55,360 nt of DNA from Chloroflexota bacterium (GTDB taxonomy: Bacteria > Chloroflexota > Limnocylindria > Limnocylindrales > CSP1-4), in assembly GCA_003141955.1 (NCBI GenBank), contig PLOC01000004.1, positions 140 to 55,499 on the forward strand, in the 5' to 3' direction. Both the position numbers and the translations under genes were made by a program. The notes under the pieces are model-generated. The model saw nothing but the letters and a program-made list of their open reading frames with translations, was not told where the DNA came from and ran no database searches. How positions within the stretch are numbered: position 1 is the stretch's first letter; each line of letters opens with the position of its first letter. This document shows positions 33,699 through 41,064 of this stretch, one piece after another.

Positions 33699-33784
33699 TG
33701 GCGGAGAGGCTGGGATTCGAACCCAGGGAGCTTGCGCTCTACGGTTTTCAAGACCGCCCCGTTAAACCGCTCCGGCACCTCTCC
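33699..33784 (-). tRNA. tRNA-Ser(TGA), complete, probably a host/element hybrid
   Basis: An 86-nt class II tRNA with acceptor GGAGAGG/CCTCTCC, long variable arm, TTCGAAT T-loop and CCA. Loop CTTGAAA gives anticodon TGA. The anticodon stem GCGGT/ACCGT contains a G-U pair, whereas the same 5' strand would pair perfectly with ACCGC of the detached 3' half at 30482-30535. That suggests the 3' half here came with the element. A TAGACT -10-like box lies at 33801-33806. Confidence 0.93.
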
Positions 33785-33873
33785 GCGGTAGGGCGTGGAT
33801 AGTCTACCTGCAGCCAAGTTCTACGACACCGTCGGACCCTTCGTCCTGAACACTCGGCGACAATCGAATCGAG

Positions 33874-34788
33874 TCAAGAGCCGACAGCCGCTCTCACCGG
33901 GCGCGTCCAGTGAGGCCACTCAACGATCGACCGGAAGCCCGTCCTGACGTACAGCCCCAGAGCCACGTCATTCTCCGCCTCGACACTGAGCTTGATCCGT
34001 CCGACGCCACGGTCGCGTAGCTGTGCGATACCCAGGCGAAGCAGCTCGCGACCCAGACCACGGCCCCGCCAATCCGCCAGCACGCCAACGAGCCGGACAT
34101 CGCCGACCGGGCTCGGGTCGCCCTCTTCGGGCGGTTCGACCGCCGTCCGAACGAACGCGATCGGGTCGTCGGGTCGATCGGCGGGTGAGGCCAGCGTGAT
34201 CGTCGAAGGATCGAAATCAGGTCGGGCGTGGGCTCGCGCGATCTCCGCCACAGTCCACGAAAGGGCACCGGGATGGTCGGCGAAGGAGGCGTTGAGAAGG
34301 GCCACGAAATCAGGCAGCGGCAGCCACTCGCCAAAGGGGCGCACGAGCATCCCGGTCGGAAACGCGGGCTCCGGCACGGATGTCTCTGGTGGCAGATACA
34401 TAAGCCACATGCTGGAGCGGTACGCCAAACCCATCGCCCTCGCGAACGCTTGTCCACCGCCGCTGAACGGCACGTAGAAGCGGATCAGGTCTGCACCCGC
34501 GTCGGCTGCCAGACCCAGGCCGGCCCGGAAGAGCCGCCGTCCGTGGCCTCGTCGCCGATATTCGGGATGGACGGTCAAATCGTCGAGCCGCGGACTGACG
34601 TAGCCGCACACAACGTCATCCTCGACCGATACGGCGACTCCGCCCGGCGCACCGACGATCGAGAACGCCTCGCGGTCGAGGTCGGTGGCATTGAAGCCGG
34701 GGTAGCCGTCGACCTCCAGGGCCGCCACCATGACACGCCGCAGTGCAGACTCGTCCTCGCTGCGGAAGGGCCTGACGCCAACGCTCAT
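33874..34788 (-). CDS. tandem GNAT N-acetyltransferase
   Basis: The 304-aa protein contains two acetyltransferase domains in series. The N-terminal one has the acetyl-CoA loop VHPEYRRRGHGRRLF near residue 72-86. The C-terminal one has VLADWRGRGLGRELL near 234-248 and a family-type LSVEAENDVALGLYVRTGF block. The layout resembles mycothiol synthase-like tandem GNATs, but the substrate is unknown. Its start ATG overlaps the Fic gene stop by 4 nt, so the two are one operon. It might act on the same target or confer a linked resistance; this is speculation. Confidence 0.85.
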   Translation of the reverse strand: MSVGVRPFRSEDESALRRVMVAALEVDGYPGFNATDLDREAFSIVGAPGGVAVSVEDDVVCGYVSPRLDDLTVHPEYRRRGHGRRLFRAGLGLAADAGADLIRFYVPFSGGGQAFARAMGLAYRSSMWLMYLPPETSVPEPAFPTGMLVRPFGEWLPLPDFVALLNASFADHPGALSWTVAEIARAHARPDFDPSTITLASPADRPDDPIAFVRTAVEPPEEGDPSPVGDVRLVGVLADWRGRGLGRELLRLGIAQLRDRGVGRIKLSVEAENDVALGLYVRTGFRSIVEWPHWTRPVRAAVGS

Positions 34789-35870
34789 GTACTACCTCGT
34801 GGCGCGCCTTTCGGTGGCCGCCCTACGCGCCGCGTCTTCCGGTAGTCATCCACCCATTGGCGGGTGCTCATCCAGCGTCCCGCCTCATCCTTCATCGCCC
34901 GGAGCCGCCCCCGGTCGGCCGCGGCGCGTATAGCGCGGAGTTCCAGATCGGGGCGAGTTAGAGCGGAGAGCGGAAGCAGCTTGACGGGACCGGCGAGGTT
35001 CGGGAGCAGGAACCGATCGAGGCTGTCCTTCACTGCTCGCCCCAGCATCTCCGCCAGAGGCCAGGGATCGCCAGCGTCGACCTTCCGCAGTGCCGCTAGA
35101 TAGGCCGACCTGTTTCGGTTGCGAATGATGGCCGGCGGATAGCCCTGCCGAACGAGAAGGAGGTTGAGGACGAGTCGACCGACTCGGCCGTTGCCGTCGC
35201 GGAAGGGGTGGATTCTCTCGAAGCCAGCATGAACCGACGCGAGCGCGATAAGCGGGTGGACTGCGACCTCCGGCGGACCGTTGACCAGACGGAGCCAATC
35301 GGCGACCTCGGTCGCAATGTCCGTGAACGACGGCGGCTTCATGCCACCGCTGAACGTAGCGATGTCGTGGTGGCGGAAGCTGCCAGGCCCCTCCTCCGGG
35401 TCGAGGTTGTCCGGCGGGAAGAACTCCCAGACCGGGCCGACTGTGAGTCGGTGGATGTGGCGAAGCTCGGTCAGTGTCAGGAGCGCATCGCCGGCTCCCC
35501 ACTCGGCCGGAGCTCGGCCCTGCGCGTAAACCCATTCCGCCGCCTGTGCGTAAGCCTTGACTTCCAGATACTCAACCAGCTCTTTGTTCCCAACTGGGCG
35601 TTCCTCGTCGAGCAGGACCTTGACCTGCTTCAGGGCGAGCGTATTGCCTTCGATGGCGGTCGAGTTGTGAGCTTCCTCGAACCAGATGTCCCGCCAGATC
35701 TGCTGGTTCTCGACTGGCGCGGGCAGCCCACCCGTGCGCGCGAGGTCGCTCATGCCGAGATCGACCTGGTCGAGGATGAACTGCCGGGACGGGCGGCCGC
35801 GGCCCGACTTCTGAATCACCATACGAAAAAGGATATTGTGTTGTGCGATTTGGTGCGCGCCAGTTGACAC
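34785..35870 (-). CDS. Fic/DOC family protein (AMP transferase-like, class II)
   Basis: The frame starts with GTG at 35870; an ATG at 35822 is the other candidate. The Fic core motif HPFRDGNGRVGR is complete (residues 221-232 from the GTG), so AMPylation or related NMP transfer is expected. An N-terminal inhibitory motif S-T-A-I-E-G-N (70-76) is present, the class II arrangement in which Glu blocks ATP binding. An N-terminal region and a C-terminal winged-helix-like tail (TRQWVDDYRKTRRVGRPPKG) match the common Fic-wHTH type. Coupled to the GNAT gene; next to a tRNA-borne defence element. Confidence 0.9.
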   Translation of the reverse strand: MSTGAHQIAQHNILFRMVIQKSGRGRPSRQFILDQVDLGMSDLARTGGLPAPVENQQIWRDIWFEEAHNSTAIEGNTLALKQVKVLLDEERPVGNKELVEYLEVKAYAQAAEWVYAQGRAPAEWGAGDALLTLTELRHIHRLTVGPVWEFFPPDNLDPEEGPGSFRHHDIATFSGGMKPPSFTDIATEVADWLRLVNGPPEVAVHPLIALASVHAGFERIHPFRDGNGRVGRLVLNLLLVRQGYPPAIIRNRNRSAYLAALRKVDAGDPWPLAEMLGRAVKDSLDRFLLPNLAGPVKLLPLSALTRPDLELRAIRAAADRGRLRAMKDEAGRWMSTRQWVDDYRKTRRVGRPPKGAPRGST

Positions 35871-36043
35871 AGTTTCTCGCGGCCATGCCAGCAGCCTGGC
35901 CGACCCGCCGACACGAGCACGCCGAGCTCCAGCCGTATCTCGTCCTGACCCAGGTGCGTGTCGTCGTCCAATGCTCCATCATCGTAGAGGGACGAGAGCG
36001 GCCTCAGGCAAGCCCACGCCGTTGTGGCCTCGGAGGAGTGGCG

Positions 36044-36403
36044 ATGCCGCCAGACGACATGGAAGTGGTCCGTGAGTCCGTAACGCTCGATCATCTGGCC
36101 GAGCTCGCCGAGACGGGATTCGGCAACCTGTTGAAGGCCGTCGTCGATGTCGGCCGGGGCATCATGGCCATCGGCGGTGAGATGCACGCCGACGAGGAGG
36201 CCGCCCTGTTGGGTCTCGGATCGAGCCAGACCGACTTGTGGGGTGTCAATCTCTACCCGTCGCAATACGGCCAGAGCGACTGGATCGAGTTCGACTCCAT
36301 GATCAACATTCGGCCCAGGCAGGGCAATCGATCGCGTGGCGTCGAGGACCCGGCTGCGCAGGAGAAGATCGTGGCCATCGTTGGCCGCCTGGTCAGGAGC
36401 TGA
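36044..36403 (+). CDS. DUF5674 family protein
   Basis: The ATG at 36044 follows GGAGGAG at 6-nt spacing. The 119-aa protein has the blocks typical of DUF5674: GFGNLLKAVVDVGRGIMAIGGEMHADEE, LWGVNLYP, then IEFDSMINIRPRQGNRSRGVED. The conserved His, Asp and Glu cluster suggests a metal site, but no function is known. The next gene starts 2 nt after its stop. As I recall, such genes are common in candidate-phyla-radiation genomes, so transfer is possible. Confidence 0.82.
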   Translation: MPPDDMEVVRESVTLDHLAELAETGFGNLLKAVVDVGRGIMAIGGEMHADEEAALLGLGSSQTDLWGVNLYPSQYGQSDWIEFDSMINIRPRQGNRSRGVEDPAAQEKIVAIVGRLVRS

Positions 36404-36405
36404 TA

Positions 36406-36747
36406 GTGGCTGAGCAAGTTCTCCACGCCAATCTCGCTGCCGGGCGCTGGCACACCCTGACCCTCGACGAGCAACTCGGGAACATCGGCAGCGACGTTGG
36501 TCGGGCCATCCGGGCGAAAGCGCAAAGCGACGACGTGCGCCTGCAAGGCGCGCTGGAACGGGCTTTGGAACTCTTGGACCTGACACTCACCGACGAGCGC
36601 TGGCGTGGCCCGCGGTTGCGGGAGATCGCCCGCGCGCGCGAAGTTGTCTGCGACTTCCTTGTTGGTGACAACAACTACGAGTCCAACGGCGAGTCACTCG
36701 ACGCCTACTTCTTCGCGTATGCATTGGCGGCTCGACGCGACCGATAG
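36406..36747 (+). CDS. small helical protein paired with DUF5674
   Basis: Starts with GTG at 36406, 2 nt after DUF5674. The 113-aa product is predicted to be largely helical, with the blocks RWHTLTLDEQLGNIGSDVGRAI, ALERALELLDLTLTDERW and FLVGDNNYESNGESLDAYFFAYALAAR. I have seen similar small proteins annotated only as hypothetical, often with the DEQ/ANIGSEV and GDN-Y motifs. The tight spacing suggests a functional pair, possibly a toxin-antitoxin-like or defence cassette; this is unproven. Confidence 0.7.
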   Translation: MAEQVLHANLAAGRWHTLTLDEQLGNIGSDVGRAIRAKAQSDDVRLQGALERALELLDLTLTDERWRGPRLREIARAREVVCDFLVGDNNYESNGESLDAYFFAYALAARRDR

Positions 36748-36857
36748 GCACACCATGGGCTCGCCATATGCCCTTTGGACGGCGCCAGAAGTGGGGTCAA
36801 ATGGCCCGGATTGCGGCGCGGAGGAGCCCATCGGAGCGTGATTCGGGGCAATTGGGG

Positions 36858-36900
36858 CAGCTTTCATGACCGCCGCAATAGACCGATCTGCCACCTCTCC
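36858..36900 (-). pseudogene. decayed 5' half of a tRNA-Ser(TGA)
   Basis: The minus strand from 36900 aligns without gaps to the first 43 nt of tRNA-Ser(TGA) at 33784, with 33 of 43 identical bases by my count. The acceptor strand GGAGAGG, the GCGGT anticodon stem strand and the TGA anticodon are kept; homology ends just after the anticodon loop. The flank also resembles the intact gene (CCGC before the acceptor and a TAAACT -10-like box at about 36920). This is a second tRNA break at the same point, probably from an older insertion. Confidence 0.75.
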
Positions 36901-37129
36901 GCGGTGGGCCCACGCTCAGTTTACGCAAGATCGCGCGCGCCACACGCGATCTCCAGGCGGTCCGGCGTCAGGCCAATGGGTGTCCATCTGTCGTGGCTAC
37001 GGTCGGCCCGCCGACGCCCGGTACCTTCGCCAAAGCCGTACACCCATTTGGTCCCCTCTCGGCCCCTGAGCTGGCGGTCGTAACCTCAAGTACGAACGCG
37101 CATTCGACCTGCTGCCGTTTCTGCGAATG

Positions 37130-37213
37130 CGGAGGGATCCACGAAAAGGCACACCCGCCGTGAGGCGGGGCCGCAAAGCCACGGAACTCCAGGCGAGTCA
37201 GCCGGGCTACCGA
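37130..37213 (+). promoter_or_regulatory. c-di-GMP-I (GEMM-I) riboswitch
   Basis: The aptamer core reads AAAGGCACACC, then a hairpin CGCC-GTGA-GGCG with a GNRA tetraloop, then GGGCCGCAAAGCCACGG, a short second hairpin and GCCGGGCTACCGA (ends 37213). These are the invariant blocks of class I c-di-GMP riboswitches, and the guanine that contacts the ligand (G20 equivalent) is kept. The ribosome binding site (GAGAGAGGG) follows within about 5 nt and the ATG is at 37227, with no terminator, so control of translation is likely. Bases 36901-37129 hold no other gene. Confidence 0.88.
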
Positions 37214-37226
37214 ATGAGAGAGGGTC

Positions 37227-38195
37227 ATGCCGCTTTCGAGCAGCGCCCATTCGACATCGCGCCGGAGCGATGCCGGTCCCGGGTCGAGTCGCGCCAGGCT
37301 CGGTCGCGCTGCGGTCGCGCTACTCCTTGTTGGAGGCCTCCTCTGCGCTTCCCCGTTGTCGGTCGCGGCGCAAGTCGCGCCCGCTGGGGCGCCGGCAACG
37401 GCGTCGACCGGGTCCACCGGCTCCGGCACCGCGGGGCCCTACAGCGCGGCCTCGCTCAGCTCGCAGCCGACGGTCGCCGCGGCGATTCCCTCGCTGGCGA
37501 GCACTGCCGCACCATCAGCCGCGGCCGCCACTCGAACCTTCGATCTATACGACCCGCGAGCCGAACGCTGGCAGAATCCCGACCTCAAGGCCTGCACTGC
37601 AGCCTCCACGCTGTCGATGCTGAACACCATCGCCTACTCCGGATCGGCCTCCGGGTTCGTTTGGAAGCCGACGACTTCCTATTCCACGCAGGAGTCGATC
37701 CTCGTCTTCGAGCGAGCGCACATGACGATGCTGGCCAAGTCGGCCGGCACCGATCCGCACGGCTGGCGCAACGCCCTCAACTACTTAGGCTGGGGCAGCG
37801 TCAACGCCGGCGTCTATGTCGACGCCTCGTACTCATCCTTCGATGCTGCCGCCAGGGCTGCCGTATCGGCCCTGGCCAGAACTCACAAGCCCGTTGGGAT
37901 CCTCGCCCTGTCGGGCGGTCATGCACAGTTCATCACGGGCTACAAAGTCCAGGGCGCTGATCCAAGCACCGGATCGATGACCTTCTCAGTCCTCGGCGTG
38001 TACCTGACCGACCCCTATCAGGCCGCCGGCCATCGCAACACCTGGATCACCTACGCGCAGTGGCACGCGGGCGGGACATGGGTGCGCTTCTCCCAGTATC
38101 TGCAGACCGACTCGCCGTATCGAGACCCGATCGATGGCCACATCGGCAAGAGCGAGTGGTTCGGAAAGTGGGTGATCATCGCCCCGGTCAAGTAG
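37227..38195 (+). CDS. secreted C39-like papain-fold protein under c-di-GMP control
   Basis: The 322-aa precursor has an N-terminal signal segment (hydrophobic about 27-48) and an Ala/Ser/Thr/Pro linker to about residue 100. A papain-like domain of the C39-like type follows. The probable catalytic Cys is C123 in LKACTAASTLSML and the His is H232 in ALSGGHAQFITGY. The YDP-R-A-E-R-W-Q-N-P block before the Cys and the DPYQAAGHR and WAGGTWV-like segments fit C39-like domains. It may process a surface protein or bind the wall. It is the gene directly behind the riboswitch, so c-di-GMP should set its translation. Confidence 0.75.
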   Translation: MPLSSSAHSTSRRSDAGPGSSRARLGRAAVALLLVGGLLCASPLSVAAQVAPAGAPATASTGSTGSGTAGPYSAASLSSQPTVAAAIPSLASTAAPSAAAATRTFDLYDPRAERWQNPDLKACTAASTLSMLNTIAYSGSASGFVWKPTTSYSTQESILVFERAHMTMLAKSAGTDPHGWRNALNYLGWGSVNAGVYVDASYSSFDAAARAAVSALARTHKPVGILALSGGHAQFITGYKVQGADPSTGSMTFSVLGVYLTDPYQAAGHRNTWITYAQWHAGGTWVRFSQYLQTDSPYRDPIDGHIGKSEWFGKWVIIAPVK

Positions 38196-38249
38196 CGGCT
38201 CGAGGTCCAGTCCGGCCCGCCACACAGCCAGGCCGGCGCACCAACTTGA

Positions 38250-38828
38250 GTGAATAGCAGGCATTACGTCGTGATCGATCTGCGGCAGCCAGGCATCAAG
38301 AAGGTCGTCGAGGTCGCCTCTCGCAAGGGAGTGGCCCTCGATATCCGACCCTTGCCCGGCTCCGCGCACACCGCCGATGAGGCCGCAGCGGTCCTGGATG
38401 CCGATCTCGGGCAGATGGTCAAGGCCGTGGTCTTCGTTGCCCCTCGGCCCGAGGGTCGCCTGGTGCCGATCGTCTGTCTTATCTCGGCTCGCAACCAGGT
38501 CGATCTGGCATTGCTAGCCGCGGTCACCGGCGAGGTCGCCATTCGAGCGGCCAGCGCTCAAGAGGCGCGCGAGCTGACCGGCTACTCGATCGACGCCATC
38601 GCGCCGTTCGGACACGGCCGCGAGGTGCGCGTCCTGATGGATCAGGATCTCTGCGCCTACCAGTGGATCTGGGCCGCCGCGGGCACCGAGTCGGCCGTCT
38701 TCCGGGTTGCGCCCCGGACGCTGCGGATGCTCTCCAACGCCGTCGTGGCTCCTGTCGCCACGGCCAGCTGGATGACGGCTCGCCGGGCTTTCTGGAGCGG
38801 AGCGACCACGCCCGCGCCTGCGCACTGA
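38250..38828 (+). CDS. YbaK/ProX-family aminoacyl-tRNA deacylase
   Basis: The 192-aa protein (GTG start) is a YbaK/EbsC domain, which hydrolyses misacylated tRNAs. The blocks HTADEAAAVLDADLGQMVKAVVF (about 39-61), GTESAVFRVAPRTLRML near 150 and DAIAPFGH near 110 match the family, including the conserved Lys that is essential in relatives. Substrate specificity (Cys-tRNA-Pro or other) cannot be read. It is 54 nt downstream of the secreted protein and may be in the same transcript, so its expression may also depend on the riboswitch. Confidence 0.85.
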   Translation: MNSRHYVVIDLRQPGIKKVVEVASRKGVALDIRPLPGSAHTADEAAAVLDADLGQMVKAVVFVAPRPEGRLVPIVCLISARNQVDLALLAAVTGEVAIRAASAQEARELTGYSIDAIAPFGHGREVRVLMDQDLCAYQWIWAAAGTESAVFRVAPRTLRMLSNAVVAPVATASWMTARRAFWSGATTPAPAH

Positions 38829-38871
38829 AGAGACTGCGCGACACGCGATCCCGCCGCGGCCGCGCCGAGAT

Positions 38872-40785
38872 TCAACGATCCGGAGTCTCCACCACTGACG
38901 GAGGCTCCAATCTTGGAGTCGCGTTCGCCAGATCGTCCGCCCGGGCAGCGGCTCCGACGACCGCGCCGTCGAGGTCGACCCCGCGATTCCTCCCGGTGCT
39001 CGAGAACCGAGGCGCCGGGGAAGGACGCTCCGCTGCCGACTCGTCGTGGCGGTAGAGGCCTCCTCGTTGCCAGGACGCCCAGGCGGCAACGAGCGCCATG
39101 ACGGCCGCCGCGAAGAATACGACCGCGAGTCCCTGCTGCAGCGGGGCCGCGATCAGCTGGGGGAAGAACTCCTTGCTGGTGAGGATCGCGGCCTGGGACG
39201 CCGGCAGGGCGTGCAGGACCTGCGCGGGCAGTAGCGCGGCCATGGGGTTGTAGCCCAGCAGAGCCGCGAACAGGCTGGCGACCGGCGGCAGGTGTGAGAT
39301 CTGCGACGCATCCGCAGCCGGGACGCCGTGGGCGGTGAGCCCGCCGTACAGGGCGTTCGGCAGAGACGTCGAGAGGCCCGCGATCATGAGCGAGAAGAAC
39401 ACGCCGATCGACACGACCGTGGACGAGTTCTGGAACGTGGCCCGCATGCCGGCCGCGGCGCCGCGCTGGCGGGCCGGGACGCTGTTCATGATGCCGGCCA
39501 TGTTGGGCGAGAAGAACAGGCCGCCGCCGATGCCGCTCACCAGCAGCACGCCGCCGAACTGCCAGTACTCGAAGTTGACCGGCAGCAGGATCAGGCAGAA
39601 GAAGGACACGGCGGCAATGAGCATGCCCCCGGTGGCGAACGGCCGCGCTCCGAACCGGTCGGACAGATACCCGGACAACGGCCCAAACACGAGCGAGCCG
39701 AGAGTGAGCGGCAGCATGTAGATGCCGGCCCACAGCGGCGTGTCGGCGAAGGAGTAGCCGTGCAGCGGCAGCCAGACTCCCTGCAGCCAGATCACCAGCA
39801 TGAAGGACAGCCCGCCCCGCCCGAGCCCGGAGAGGAACCCGGCCAGATTGCCGGCCGTGAAGGCTCGGATGCGGAAGAGGGCGAGATCGAAGAGCGGCTC
39901 CGCCGCCCGGCGTTCGACCCACACGAACAACCCCAGCAGTGCCACGCCGCCGACGATCATGAAGATAACGAAGGGATTGGTCCAGCCCATCGTCTGGCCG
40001 CCGTAGGGCTGGATGCCGTAGGTGATGCCGATGAGCAGCGCCGTGAGCCCGACCCCAAAGGTCAGGTTGCCGGGCCAGTCCATCTTCGCGTGCGTGACCG
40101 TACCGAGCTCTTCGAGCCGCATGTAAGCCCAGATCGTGCCGACCAGCCCGACTGGCACGCTGACGAAGAAGACCAGCCGCCAGTTGATCGCCGCCAGCAC
40201 GCCGCCCACCACGAGGCCAATGAACTGGCCGGCCAGGAAGGAGATGCCGTTGACGCCGAAGGCGAGGCCCCGCTGCTCCGGTGGGAAAGCGTCGGTCAGG
40301 ATGGCCTGCGAGTTCGCGAACAGGAACGCACCGCCGATACCCTGCACGAAGCGCATACCGATGATCCAGATCGCCCCGGCAGGTCCGGTGAACGGCGTCA
40401 CCGCGAGCAGCAGCGATCCGACGGTGAAGATCACGAAGCCGGCGTTGTACATGCGGACCCGCCCGAACATGTCGCCCAGGCGCCCGAACGCCACGACGAG
40501 CACGGCGGTCACGAGCAGGTAGCCCATCATGATCCAGAGGAGATAGCTCGTGCTGCCGGGGTCGAGCGGGTTCAGCTTGATGCCGGTGAAGATCGCGGGC
40601 AGGGAGATGATCACGATCGAGCCGTCGATCGCCGACATGAGAACGCCGAGCGTCGTGTTCGAGAGCGCTACCCACTTGTAGTTCGGGTCGTGCTTGCGAG
40701 TTCGACGCTGGCCGCCGGCCGCTGCCGCTTCGGCGCGACCCGAGGCGACCGCACCCGCTTCCCTGTCCGCCTGGTTCGAAACCAT
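38872..40785 (-). CDS. MFS drug:H+ antiporter-2 (DHA2) family transporter
   Basis: The ATG at 40783-40785 is preceded by AAGGA; the longer open frame upstream is not supported. The 637-aa protein has a hydrophilic N-terminus, about 14 transmembrane segments and DHA2 motifs: motif [14 protein letters not shown] near 97, motif C-like [16 protein letters not shown] near 175 and the duplicated motif [12 protein letters not shown]. The hydrophilic tail of about 60 residues is unusual. The substrate is unknown; multidrug or lipid-linked export is usual in this class. It is convergent with the YbaK gene. Confidence 0.88.
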   Translation of the reverse strand: MVSNQADREAGAVASGRAEAAAAGGQRRTRKHDPNYKWVALSNTTLGVLMSAIDGSIVIISLPAIFTGIKLNPLDPGSTSYLLWIMMGYLLVTAVLVVAFGRLGDMFGRVRMYNAGFVIFTVGSLLLAVTPFTGPAGAIWIIGMRFVQGIGGAFLFANSQAILTDAFPPEQRGLAFGVNGISFLAGQFIGLVVGGVLAAINWRLVFFVSVPVGLVGTIWAYMRLEELGTVTHAKMDWPGNLTFGVGLTALLIGITYGIQPYGGQTMGWTNPFVIFMIVGGVALLGLFVWVERRAAEPLFDLALFRIRAFTAGNLAGFLSGLGRGGLSFMLVIWLQGVWLPLHGYSFADTPLWAGIYMLPLTLGSLVFGPLSGYLSDRFGARPFATGGMLIAAVSFFCLILLPVNFEYWQFGGVLLVSGIGGGLFFSPNMAGIMNSVPARQRGAAAGMRATFQNSSTVVSIGVFFSLMIAGLSTSLPNALYGGLTAHGVPAADASQISHLPPVASLFAALLGYNPMAALLPAQVLHALPASQAAILTSKEFFPQLIAAPLQQGLAVVFFAAAVMALVAAWASWQRGGLYRHDESAAERPSPAPRFSSTGRNRGVDLDGAVVGAAARADDLANATPRLEPPSVVETPDR

Positions 40786-41064
40786 GCACCCGTCCTTCGT
40801 GGTGGTGATAGAGGTTCGCGTCCGCGCGTCCCCCGGACTCGCAGTATCGCTGGCGGGCGCGCGGATGTGCTGGATCAGGGACCGCCCACACCCAAGGTAT
40901 CGGGCGGCGGCGGCCCGGTCGGACGCCACCGCATCAGTCCTACCCCACGCGACTGGGGGTCAGCCGATGCGGCCTCGGCTACTAGCGTCAAGTCTAGGCC
41001 AAGCTTTCGGTGATGGTGGCTCGGGCGCCCGGGCGCGCAGATCGCCCAATCTGAGCCGGCGCCC

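Larger units (their letters stand above)
30525..33752. mobile_element. integrase-less 3.2-kb element inserted in a tRNA-Ser(TGA) gene
   Basis: The element is bounded by an identical 11-base core, CTTGAAAACCG on the minus strand, at 33742-33752 (inside the complete tRNA) and 30525-30535 (in the detached 3' half). About 100 nt inside each end lies the same pair of 13-bp-spaced TTGCTACCG repeats, as expected for integrase arm sites. Cargo is an AbiE toxin-antitoxin pair and an HTH/DUF2975 pair. I find no integrase, excisionase or replication gene. Bases 30536-30864 hold no supported gene. The element is either decayed or mobilised in trans. Confidence 0.75.
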
